Source of the DNA: an uncultured Oscillibacter sp.
Lineage (GTDB): Bacteria; Bacillota; Clostridia; Oscillospirales; Oscillospiraceae
Direction of reading: 5' to 3'
DNA: 64,000 bases
Assembly (NCBI GenBank): GCA_934574045.1
Contig: CAKTMK010000001.1
Coordinates: forward strand, 59,506-123,505
In this document: one piece after another, positions 49,101 through 55,902 of the stretch
Numbering within the stretch: position 1 is the first letter of the stretch
Layout of the letters: each line of letters opens with the position of its first letter
Notes under the pieces: generated by a model
Told to the model about the DNA's origin: nothing
Seen by the model: the letters and a program-made list of their open reading frames with translations, nothing else
The model's database searches: none
Made by a program: the position numbers and the translations under genes

Positions 49101-51655
49101 CCGACGATCTCATGGATGGCGTCCCGCAGCTTTTCCAGCAGCGTCCGGTTCGCGCGGTTCTTCCGGATGAAATCATCCAGAACGCCGCTGTTTCCGATCA
49201 TGTCACCCGCATAGTTGGCCGCGGCCTCGTCCAGCGCCTGCTCATAGCTGATCTCGACCCCCGCCGCGCGGTACTGCTTCAGCAGGATCTGCGCCGCGCC
49301 CTGCACATCCGGCAGACTGCCGACGGCATTCCGGAACGTCCGGTACTGCTCCGGAGCTAGCTCCTGCACCCGGTGGGTCCATTCATGGCCCACCACCCGC
49401 AGAACAGGGTCCTGCGCATCCTTAGCGATCAGGATGTCGCTTCCGGTGATCTGGCCGTTGGCCTGTCCGCCCAGCACCTGCGTGCCGTCGACCATCCGCA
49501 CCCGGACGCCCAGCGCCTTGGAGACGGCGTTCATTTCATCAGCGGACGCGCTGTCCATTTTGTTCGCCACGTACTCATCATACACAAGGCCGCTGTCCGC
49601 GCCCGCGGTCTTGGCAAACTGCGCCGCCCGCCGCTCTTTTGCGAGGGACGCCGCCGCGTCCGCCTGTCCGGCCATGTAAGCGGCCTCCGCCTGCGCGCGG
49701 TTCACGTCGTACCGCTGGAGCGCGGCGGCGGAAACCGGCTCGTTCCCGTTCAGCCCCGCGTGGTAGGCTTTCATCATCCCGCCGAGATACTGCTCCACGT
49801 CCTGCCCATCGGCGTACATGGAGGTCAGCACAGAGGCCCCGGCCCGGTTCATGTCTCTTGCAAAGTCCTCAACGGTGGTCCGGTCGCCCGCCCGGGCGGA
49901 AAAGCTCCCGCTCCGGGCGTCAGCGGAGACCCGCTGCGCTTCTGCGGGCGCAGCCTGCGCAGCGGTGGTATCCACAGCGGCCTGTTCTGCGGGTGCCTCC
50001 TGACGGGCCACAAGGGCCTTGACAGCCTTCTTCACCTCGCTCAGCGGCGCGTCGGTGTTGATGGTTTTTCCGGTGGCGGCTTCCAGCGTGCTGATGGCCG
50101 CCTTGCTGCGGACGATGGCCCCCGCCTGATTGCTGCCGATCTGCTGGCCGTTCAGCACCGCCTCGACAGCCGGAGCCAGTCTTGCCGCCTCCTCCTGTGT
50201 GGCTCCCGCCCGAATAAGCTGGTCGGAAGCGGTCTCGTCAGTGGAGGACGCCGTCGGCGCAATAAAAGCGGATTGCTCATTCTGGGCGGGTGAGGGTTCA
50301 TACCCGATCAGATTTGTAACACCGCCCATCAGGCCGGACAGTCCGCCGACAAGAAAATCATGCCATGCATCTTCAACCTTTTGCTGTATGGTTCTGGTGT
50401 CCGGGTCAAAGGTTCTGAGATACGGATTGATAACCGTGTTTTCAATCCAGTCACCGATAGCCTCCTCTGCTCCTTCGGTAACGCCGGACGCCAACCAAGT
50501 GGCAATTCCACCAACAGCCTTCTGACCGAATTCAGATTCAATTTTGTTGACAGCGCTGCGTATTCCGCGCTCAATCAGCCCGTCAAGACTGCCGGCACCA
50601 GCCTTTCCCATCAGTTGCTGCGGAAGCGTCAGACCAAAAATTTTTTCTCCGATATACTCTTTTTCTGCTTCTGCGCTCCCGTAAAGAAGCTGCGTATCCA
50701 TGTCCGCTCCACTCTGGCGAGCTTCCTGTGCCGCGCCGCCAAAAGAACGAGCTACAAACGGCACCATACCAGCAGCACCGCCTGTAAGAGCGGCAGGGAT
50801 GGCATCAAGCATGGATTGGCTCGTAGATACCGCAGCATCAACTACATCTCCCCCGAAAGAGCCGAGGCCCGACTTCGCACTTTCGGTAGCCTGTGCGCTT
50901 TCTGCGGCAAGCCGGTCAGCGGCCCTGTATATTCGATTGGTCGTGCTGCTTTCTGCCTCCCACTCTGCAATTTCGCGCGTCATACGGTCGATGCTATCTT
51001 GAATAGTCTTGCGCATTGCAGGCGTGACCTGCTTCCCGTCGCTCAAAATCCCAGTTTTGAGATATTTTTGGTACTGAGCAATTTGTCGCCGGTCATAGTC
51101 CGGATCATGATAGAGGTTATTGACAACCCCCACGGCATTGGCGTACTGGCTGGCACTCCCGGAAAAGGCTGCTGTCAGAACGTCGCCCGCCCGGTCACCA
51201 ACGGTCTGCTTCCCAGCTTCCGCCCGAATTGATTTCATTTCCGCATCGAGCTTGTTTATGGCATCGGTGTCGAGATCCATTTGCGCCTGACGGCGTAGCT
51301 CCTGCAAGCGCGACAGCTCATGATTTTGCGCAGAAGTGTAACCAGCCGGCATTTTGGCCCGGTTGGATGTAGATGTGCTTTTCCGCCCGCCACCCGCATC
51401 GGTCCACTGCTGGCGGCTGGGCGTGGTGCCGCCGCTCCGCGTCGGCGCATGAACGGTCGCAGCGGGGGGCATATTTTCACGTTTCAATGTCAGCCCGCCA
51501 GCCTGCCAAGTCTGCGTCCTCCGAGCAGATGTAGGGGAGACCCCAGTAGCAACCGAAGCGTTATTTGCCCCGGTCATTTGTTTGCTCTCCTCCTGCTTTC
51601 TGCTGTCGCTGGTCCAGGTTTTCCCGGTCCCGGTCTGCTTTAAGGTCAAAGCCAT
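43193..51655 (-). CDS. Giant polyvalent virion protein (2820 aa) with two zincin motifs
   Basis: 2820 residues, the largest gene here, and soluble apart from hydrophobic stretches near 270-320. No homology search was possible, but several parts are readable. A Ser/Thr/Gln-rich N-terminus comes first. HExxH zincin motifs occur at H757-EWT-H761 and H1032-EIT-H1036. A region at about 1155-1370 (for example SDYEIYWRKAKIAKIMNEHP, VLAALELSPQSKRGEI) resembles the nuclease-like C-terminal (PBECR-type) domain attached to many MuF proteins. Long helical and coiled-coil parts (1400-1700) follow, and about 2250-2540 resembles the large polyvalent-protein-associated domains. Such proteins are packaged in podovirus heads and ejected with DNA. 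AAGGAGG lies seven to eight bases before the ATG. It ends at a terminator. Confidence 0.8.
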   Translation of the reverse strand: MALTLKQTGTGKTWTSDSRKQEESKQMTGANNASVATGVSPTSARRTQTWQAGGLTLKRENMPPAATVHAPTRSGGTTPSRQQWTDAGGGRKSTSTSNRAKMPAGYTSAQNHELSRLQELRRQAQMDLDTDAINKLDAEMKSIRAEAGKQTVGDRAGDVLTAAFSGSASQYANAVGVVNNLYHDPDYDRRQIAQYQKYLKTGILSDGKQVTPAMRKTIQDSIDRMTREIAEWEAESSTTNRIYRAADRLAAESAQATESAKSGLGSFGGDVVDAAVSTSQSMLDAIPAALTGGAAGMVPFVARSFGGAAQEARQSGADMDTQLLYGSAEAEKEYIGEKIFGLTLPQQLMGKAGAGSLDGLIERGIRSAVNKIESEFGQKAVGGIATWLASGVTEGAEEAIGDWIENTVINPYLRTFDPDTRTIQQKVEDAWHDFLVGGLSGLMGGVTNLIGYEPSPAQNEQSAFIAPTASSTDETASDQLIRAGATQEEAARLAPAVEAVLNGQQIGSNQAGAIVRSKAAISTLEAATGKTINTDAPLSEVKKAVKALVARQEAPAEQAAVDTTAAQAAPAEAQRVSADARSGSFSARAGDRTTVEDFARDMNRAGASVLTSMYADGQDVEQYLGGMMKAYHAGLNGNEPVSAAALQRYDVNRAQAEAAYMAGQADAAASLAKERRAAQFAKTAGADSGLVYDEYVANKMDSASADEMNAVSKALGVRVRMVDGTQVLGGQANGQITGSDILIAKDAQDPVLRVVGHEWTHRVQELAPEQYRTFRNAVGSLPDVQGAAQILLKQYRAAGVEISYEQALDEAAANYAGDMIGNSGVLDDFIRKNRANRTLLEKLRDAIHEIVGKLTGRARQQAQTVEGKLQAAFEAASKQAESLRDRAGNDTMSAARNSLEEDSEDGREGAQGTGRFAREEAPDRRGERAVRGTAGEALRGDAVSRGERGGLSASFGQKPVRSWAEGRTVEPAKGSVAYEEQQTAVDYGVPSFVVADAAWAENKNGTPAFSVDGQIYFRETLPEKNRGMFAPHEITHVMRQVSYKPYLDFVERTPAMLDMSTLEARILLENSAKHRGIDLSGTALSEADRLKLYDELNATLYGHISSGKMDGLNEVLHQAFHDFDAYAKELGELHERFKIDKLLALHSKNTATEGGEARYSLNERFSQQFDDWLAKKTDNKGAGSFLVGTTSDALKSIGVSDYEIYWRKAKIAKIMNEHPAMTADVIKSVPNVLEHPILVMQSQTVANRITLFGETVDAEGKPVLAALELSPQSKRGEIQNFAVIASAYGKNNAQQLIDNSEILYVDPNKKRTTNWLGLLRLQLPSSLTSYGSISRVTLVNRDVNGNLSFGEGSGKAAMQEAFEKAKEKTGFSLKTPAEEAKFSLKGTENAQELAALKRENESLRERVEYWRGQTRRSKGVTTDRASVSKAADALVKDYGAEISGSDIAGDLQSLYDYIAGGGDGKNELTYTEARRRADAIAERIAESAVGVDDQVYRDYADLRKYLKDTKLTLSEEDAADITDYADFRKAQFGRLRISKGRHTNVDQVFSELSEQYPEFFSEQLSANVSDQLQRIADVASQLYAVTEYNPFEGYMGQAVASISNDIMDRFFDLPQTKKTFADRAAEQVQAAKQAGREAAGDAFLAGQMAQGRQDAKRLLSAADALAKERSRRAEQVQALKERYREKDANRRENQRSRELRAKIIRHANALSRKLLRPTDKQHIPEGMRTAVAKVLESINRESRYTVDADGKRTYDADGTPTKRTQAWMNLKEQYQRIAAEDGMVVDPSLFGMDRKEDGQTVSGGFDQVIAMGDTRLSDLTREQLATMWNVLKSVEHSVTTAGKTLSSTKFSTTKQFADALQADALTRSGKHGQNLSISLETPYTFFSHFGQTGRDVYRMLRDAQDRQELMSRDIEEKVHRILGEKETGRGVRETLEAKRGNAVWKLNTDTREFTTAEGKSLTLTPAQAMEIYLLSRRQQAQAHLMQGGIVQPEIRDALTGKVKIERGTEAIRLSAEDLKAISDSLTGEQVRMADELQKLTAGALADYGNEASMKAYGYRKFTEKNYWPIHSAKEALHSSAEKSGDNVRSIKNIGMAQAVTPNANTTLDISGVFDTFSQHASDMIDYAAWLCPMEDANRLFNFEYRDAKGNWTGRTVKGLLEDKGGKGAQAYWTKLMNDLQNGIGNRGFEPLTRWFSKYVGRFKGAAVGANIRVIVQQPTAFFRASVALAPADMAKGLTGGVTKGSGWEKALKYSPIAMRKDVGSFDISSPYTLSDRFYGQTGFSTKLNELAGKGAGAADAMTWGALWNACEWQVKREKPDLRAGSGEFYSEVNRVFTDMIDQTQVVDGILQRSNIMRGERDLAQQATAFMGEPIMSLNVLMRSYDQFKYEQNPGKRGKDLKKLGRAVTALLATNVINAAVQSVIDGIRDDDRDKDYWERVLAAFTGVTGDEENWAQYLADVTMNGNLIGNMNPLEQVPFVKDVWSIWQGYDISRPDMETFSDLVDAAKTAVDSAGGNGKKTGKEALIGLFAAAGKMLGLPVYNIKRDAMALLRTAAAQSGSIPFQYELEKFTYNIGSEKNKSRFLALLYDALEQGDYASFERIRGDLMDRMGVDGVSIDRAMRSRYSKAQEKEPAYTLPQRARDLIGSPASLAAEEETDDAFGADDLDAAGYRAYSEQRADAYRSMSDRMDKFGGLDDAARDKALNAALSLAEDMALRDQSGGQFTEGDFPRWERWAAGGADYGVDETEAILFKLAYEMAQSERNRDGSIVQGSKQKNTLATAERWMPGLTDRELEYLMSNFWAPEDKALAARKESGFMK

Positions 51656-51669
51656 ACCCTACTCCCTCC

Positions 51670-53139
51670 TTACGAAAGGTCAAAACCGAACAGCTTAAAC
51701 TTACGCTTGAGTGCCGTCAGTTCGTTGTCGGTCAGACCAGCCTGACTGATCTCATTAAGGAGCCGCTCCGCGCTGGAATAACTGCGCCCGTTCCAAGTGA
51801 ATACGCCCTCGTCCTGATCCCAGTTCAGGCTCGTCCTTCCGCCGCCGCTCTCTCTGCCCGCTTTCCAGTCTCCATACTCGTCATACAGCCCGGAGCTGCT
51901 GGAAAAACCGTATTTCTTGTAGTTGTTGGCGATAAAGCTCTTGGGATAGCCGGATTCCTGCGCTGCGGCAAAAAGGCTCTCATAGTCCTGATTTCTGCCG
52001 AGATTCCCTCCGCTCGTCCCACCGGACTTTTTGGCCGTCTTCTGCGCTTCCAACGCCGCCTGCGTGGTGTAATAGCTCTCCAGCGCCGTCAGCTCCTCCG
52101 GAGACATTCCGCTGCCCGCGATCAGCTCCGCATCCAGCTGGCTTGCCTTACCGCCCGCCGCCAGATAGGCGCTGATCCGATCCTGCGCCTCCTTCCGGTC
52201 TGCGTCGGCCCTGCTGTCTGCGTAGTCGCTGCGGCTGTCGGCGTACTCCTGCTCATACCGCTGGTCGGACAGCGCGTCTCGCCCCGCCTGATAGTCGAAG
52301 CTCCGGTCTGCGTTCCACTGGGCCAGCCTGTCCTGAAACTTCCCGTAATCATCCTGCCCCAGCTGGCGGGCAAGCTGCGCGTTGGAGATCAGGTCGCTGC
52401 GCTCTCCGGCGTACATCTGCCGGGCGATCTCCTCCAGCTGGCTCATGTAGTCGTTATACTGCTGCTGGGCCGCCGTGGCGGCGTAGGAGCTTGCAAGACC
52501 GCCTGTGCGGCTGGAGATCTGCCCCAGCACATCCTGCATATTCATGCGTCCCTGCGCACCGTAGCGGTCCGCGAGCGCCTTGTACTGGTCGCTCTGCGTC
52601 CAGTCGGTGTAATTCATGCGGGTCAGCTCCTGCACCGCCTTGTCCAGTACATCGTCCCACTTGCTGCCGCCGTAGGTCGGCGCGTCGCTGGAAGCAATGC
52701 GCACCAGATCGCTGTAAGACGGAAGGCCGCCGGAAACGCGCCCGCCGCTGGGGACCACGTTGTTGTTTCCGTCATAGGTTACGCCGTCCACCACATAGCC
52801 CGCGCTGTCGCTAGTCTTTCGGGCAGACTTGGCGTAACCGAGATCGTCATAGGAGATCTGATACATCCCCTGCTGGATGGTCTGGCCCGCCCGGGAGGGG
52901 TCTCGGGCCATGTTGGGGCCGGACTTGCTGCCGCCGCCCCATCCGGCGGTGTCGGTGTAGTAGTTTCTGCCGCCGCCGTCATTGTCCGAACCGGCGGAGC
53001 TGCCGGAGGACCCCCGGGACGAGCCGGAGGACGTGCTGCCTCCGGAATAGGACTTGCCGGAATCAAAGCCCACCAGATCCCACCCGGCTGTGTTGCGCTC
53101 CACATCCTCCTTGCTGGGTCCGCTACCATATCTTGCCAT
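51670..53139 (-). CDS. Putative internal virion protein
   Basis: 489 residues, hydrophilic, no firm family. Residues 25-60 are Ser/Gly-rich (GGSTSSGSSRGSSGSSAGSD); the middle (about 150-350) is helical, with repeated YADSR/Q-rich heptads; the C-terminal part has alternating EEL/LTDNEL segments. Placed between the giant polyvalent protein (14 bases downstream) and the tail genes, it is probably another ejected or connector-associated virion protein. AAAGGAG lies seven bases before the ATG. Confidence 0.68.
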   Translation of the reverse strand: MARYGSGPSKEDVERNTAGWDLVGFDSGKSYSGGSTSSGSSRGSSGSSAGSDNDGGGRNYYTDTAGWGGGSKSGPNMARDPSRAGQTIQQGMYQISYDDLGYAKSARKTSDSAGYVVDGVTYDGNNNVVPSGGRVSGGLPSYSDLVRIASSDAPTYGGSKWDDVLDKAVQELTRMNYTDWTQSDQYKALADRYGAQGRMNMQDVLGQISSRTGGLASSYAATAAQQQYNDYMSQLEEIARQMYAGERSDLISNAQLARQLGQDDYGKFQDRLAQWNADRSFDYQAGRDALSDQRYEQEYADSRSDYADSRADADRKEAQDRISAYLAAGGKASQLDAELIAGSGMSPEELTALESYYTTQAALEAQKTAKKSGGTSGGNLGRNQDYESLFAAAQESGYPKSFIANNYKKYGFSSSSGLYDEYGDWKAGRESGGGRTSLNWDQDEGVFTWNGRSYSSAERLLNEISQAGLTDNELTALKRKFKLFGFDLS

Positions 53140-53142
53140 TGG

Positions 53143-53535
53143 TCATTCTCCTTTCTGTTCCAGTGCGGCCAGCCGCGCGTCCATGGCGGAAAGCTGGGCC
53201 TGCTGGCTTGTCAGCGCCGTCCGCAGCTCCGTAACCGCCGTTTCCAGTTCCGCGACCTTGCCGCTCAGCTCCGTTATTCGTCCGGAGAGGCCGGTCACGT
53301 CGCCGCTTATTCCGTTGACTGTGCTCTGGAGCGCGGAGAGCGTGTTGCTCATCGCCGTCACCAGTACATACATCTCCGCGCTGGATACTCCCGCCGCCGA
53401 TACCGTCTTGGTCATGTTCCGCATGGAAAATTCGATGCGCTCCCCCATGTAGCGGATGTAGTTTTCGATGATGGACAGGCTGCCGGAGGGGTCCGAAACG
53501 TTCAGCCGGTCCATGCTTTCCGGTAAAACTGCCAT
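53143..53535 (-). CDS. Small coiled-coil phage protein
   Basis: 130 residues. The last 75 residues form a long coiled coil with leucine/valine heptads (GLSGRITELSGKVAELETAV). The N-terminal part may bind a partner (LSIIENYIRYMGERIEFSMR). The ATG overlaps the stop of the tail gene (TAATG at 53533-53537), so translation is coupled. A trimeric tail or fibre-attachment role is possible but not proven. Confidence 0.7.
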   Translation of the reverse strand: MAVLPESMDRLNVSDPSGSLSIIENYIRYMGERIEFSMRNMTKTVSAAGVSSAEMYVLVTAMSNTLSALQSTVNGISGDVTGLSGRITELSGKVAELETAVTELRTALTSQQAQLSAMDARLAALEQKGE

Positions 53536-55085
53536 TACACATCGCTCCCAACGCGAAACTCCCGCAGCACGGAAAGGATCGTACACGGCCCCTTTCCGCG
53601 CAGCCGGATCTCAAATTTGTCGCAGCGGTTCACAGGGATCGGAAGCGGGATCACCGCGGCGTCCCTGCCGACGATCTTGCCGCTCTCCCGCCAGATCTGC
53701 CCGTCGCACCGTGTCTGCGCGATCAGATAGCTGCCCCTCGGCAGCTCCACCCGCAGCAGCAGCCGGGAATACGCTTTGCGTCCCTCCGCCGTCTCGTAAA
53801 ACGGGGTAAACTGCGCCATCCACTCCATGCCGGGGTCGTCGCCGCCGCTGTCCGCCAGCCAGACCGCCCCGCCGCCGTCCATGAAATAGAGGTCCTTGCC
53901 GATGCGGGCAAAGTCCACCGCGGCGGTATCGTCCTCCCGCAGCCAGATCCGCGCCTGCGTCTCATAGACGAACAGGTGGTGTTCTGTCCCATTCCGCACG
54001 CTCAGATAGTAGGTGTCGCCGTCGCTGCCGCCCACCGCATCCGTAAACCGCCGCTCGCCGAAGCTGGCGGAGATCAGGGAGGGCGTACCGCCGGAATAGG
54101 CGTACACGCCGTGCAGGCCCATGTAGAAAAGCACCTCGTTGATGACCTGCAAGCTCTTGTGGCATCCGGCCTGCAAGCCCTCGATGTCGTAGGTATACAG
54201 GCTGTATTCCGCCGGATAGCCGCCCAGCATCTTGTGGAGCTTCGTCTCCTTCCAGAAAAGGACGGAGGAAGTCAGCTTGCAACACCCGGTGAAGCTACCC
54301 TCCGTACCCACCGCCAGCGCATAGCTGTCGGTGGAAAGTCCCTGGAATACGTTGAAGTTGGTGGGATCTCCCAGACTGGAGGCGTAAATGGTCTGGGCCT
54401 CGCTGGAACAGCCCCACAGCCGGTTTTCACTTTCACAGATAAAGTCCATATCCGGGATCTTCCGCTCGATCTGGATCGCCGCACTCTTTTCTGTTGCCGC
54501 CGTAAAGGTGTTGTCCGCCGCAGTGATGGTGTCCGCCGTCAGGCTCTTGATCACGATGTCCTTGTTATTGGCGGTCTGGGTCGTGCAGCCGGAAATGGTA
54601 ACGGCGTCCCCGGCGCTGAACTTCTGCGTCAGATTGCCCCAGCCCGTCACCTTCATGGTGCTGGCGGTAAACACCGCGCCGCTGCCGGTCTGCTTTGCTC
54701 CCAGCGGCTTCACCGTCCGCGTTTTCATGTCCAGATACACCTTGTCCGGCCAGATGACCATCTTGGTATTCACCACGGCGAACTGCTTTGCTCCGGCAGT
54801 AACGGTGCCAACGACAGTTCCATCATAGAGCAGATCCGTCCCCTCCACGGCCACCAGTTTTCCCCATGCCGTCAGCGCCGTTCCGCCGGAGTAATCGGCT
54901 CCGGCGGCCCTTTTCTGCTTCTGCCGCGCCCGGCGGGTGGTGATGTAAGGAAACCGCCGGGCGGACAGATTCACGCTGTCCAGCAGATCGCCGTCCTGCG
55001 TCTGGTCGGAGTAGTTGATCCCCCGCAGCGTCACGATCTCGCGCCGGGTCTTGCCGATATCCTGTGAGATCTGAGGCAGACGCAT
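53535..55085 (-). CDS. Podovirus-type tail/stabilisation protein
   Basis: 516 residues, almost entirely beta-structured with repeated aromatic blades (for example FICESENRLWGCSSEAQTIY, VLFYMGLHGVYAYSGGTPSL). This fits the propeller-like tail nozzle/stabilisation proteins of P22- and T7-like phages. The N-terminal IVTLRGINYSDQTQDGDLLD and VNLSARRFPYITTRRAR are typical of phage proteins annotated this way. It starts one base after the upstream gene and overlaps the downstream coiled-coil gene. Its presence, with no tape-measure or major tail gene, supports a short-tailed virion. Confidence 0.75.
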   Translation of the reverse strand: MRLPQISQDIGKTRREIVTLRGINYSDQTQDGDLLDSVNLSARRFPYITTRRARQKQKRAAGADYSGGTALTAWGKLVAVEGTDLLYDGTVVGTVTAGAKQFAVVNTKMVIWPDKVYLDMKTRTVKPLGAKQTGSGAVFTASTMKVTGWGNLTQKFSAGDAVTISGCTTQTANNKDIVIKSLTADTITAADNTFTAATEKSAAIQIERKIPDMDFICESENRLWGCSSEAQTIYASSLGDPTNFNVFQGLSTDSYALAVGTEGSFTGCCKLTSSVLFWKETKLHKMLGGYPAEYSLYTYDIEGLQAGCHKSLQVINEVLFYMGLHGVYAYSGGTPSLISASFGERRFTDAVGGSDGDTYYLSVRNGTEHHLFVYETQARIWLREDDTAAVDFARIGKDLYFMDGGGAVWLADSGGDDPGMEWMAQFTPFYETAEGRKAYSRLLLRVELPRGSYLIAQTRCDGQIWRESGKIVGRDAAVIPLPIPVNRCDKFEIRLRGKGPCTILSVLREFRVGSDV

Positions 55086-55086
55086 A

Positions 55087-55434
55087 TCACATCACCCTCC
55101 AGTTTCGATTGCTTTCCGGCGCATGGTGTCTGCGATACCACGCCTTCGCCTCCGCAAGAGCGGACTGGTAAAACACGAGGTCATTCGCATACAGGCTCAT
55201 TTCCTGCTGGTAGTAGTCGATCTTGCAGAGCAGGTACAGCTGATAGATCTCTTCGTATGGGGCGGGCATCAGCAGCACCGCGTCCTTTTCCGGCCACGTG
55301 TGCTCCGGCGCGTCCACGCCGAACATTTCCGCGAGCTGACCGTCCAGATCCAGCAGCCACGCTGCCTTCTGCTCGTCGCTCACCGTATTCGGGCGCAGCT
55401 CGTCCGCCCGCCGCACCGCCGCGTTTACCGTCAT
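55087..55434 (-). CDS. Putative head-tail adaptor protein
   Basis: A 115-residue helical protein with several aromatic residues (EEIYQLYLLCKIDYYQQEMS, LYANDLVFYQSALAEAKAWY), the style of small connector/adaptor proteins (gp4/gp6-like). Its ATG overlaps the stop of the 59-residue gene (TAATG), and its stop is one base from the tail gene. Function is inferred from size and position. Confidence 0.65.
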   Translation of the reverse strand: MTVNAAVRRADELRPNTVSDEQKAAWLLDLDGQLAEMFGVDAPEHTWPEKDAVLLMPAPYEEIYQLYLLCKIDYYQQEMSLYANDLVFYQSALAEAKAWYRRHHAPESNRNWRVM

Positions 55435-55613
55435 TACGTCCCCTCACTTTCCGGCGCTGCGGGAAGCAGCGCAATGATCTCGGCGTACTCCGCCGCCGTC
55501 AGCGCCCCGGAGGCGCACAGCTCGTCCGCCCGGGCGCGGTCATCGGCCAGCGCCGCGTCGTCACCCGCGTGCCTGCCGATCAGCGCCGCCAGCAGCCGCT
55601 TGATCCTCTGCAT
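55434..55613 (-). CDS. 59-residue phage protein with SHOCT-like C-terminus
   Basis: A short gene (MQRIKRLLAALIGRH at the start) with a basic amphipathic N-terminus and a C-terminal helix-turn-helix ADELCASGALTAAEYAEIIA that resembles the SHOCT (short C-terminal) motif. The ATG overlaps the upstream stop by one base (TGATG), and its TAA overlaps the next ATG (TAATG); GGAGGTGAGGA lies just upstream. The tight overlaps on both sides and biased codon use support it as real despite its size. Confidence 0.7.
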   Translation of the reverse strand: MQRIKRLLAALIGRHAGDDAALADDRARADELCASGALTAAEYAEIIALLPAAPESEGT

Positions 55614-55900
55614 CAGTCCTCACCTCCCAGCTCCAGCGCGGCCAGCCGCGCCTCGTGGTCGAGGATGGTCTCCAGCATGTCCGCCTCCGTGGTCGGCTCC
55701 TCCGGCTCCGCGGGGGCAGGCTCCGGCTCCGCCGGGGCCGACCATGTTCCGTCCGCGTTCCGCGTCCAGTTCTGCTCCACCTCGTCGGGCGCCTCGGCGC
55801 ACAGGGCGGCGAAGGCCGCGCCGTACCACTGCTCCACGGGGGTGGCGTACTGGGGGATGATCTCCGCCACCGCGCCGTTGTCCACTCTCACTGTTTTCAT
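55613..55900 (-). CDS. Small phage protein of unknown function
   Basis: 95 residues: a folded N-terminal half (VRVDNGAVAEIIPQYATPVE), a Pro/Glu linker (EPEPAPAEPEEPTTE) and a short coiled helix (MLETILDHEARLAALELG). Similar small proteins follow tail-fibre genes in Firmicutes phages. The ATG at 55900 is used; a GTG two codons earlier overlaps the fibre stop. No function assigned. Confidence 0.68.
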   Translation of the reverse strand: MKTVRVDNGAVAEIIPQYATPVEQWYGAAFAALCAEAPDEVEQNWTRNADGTWSAPAEPEPAPAEPEEPTTEADMLETILDHEARLAALELGGED

Positions 55901-55902
55901 CT

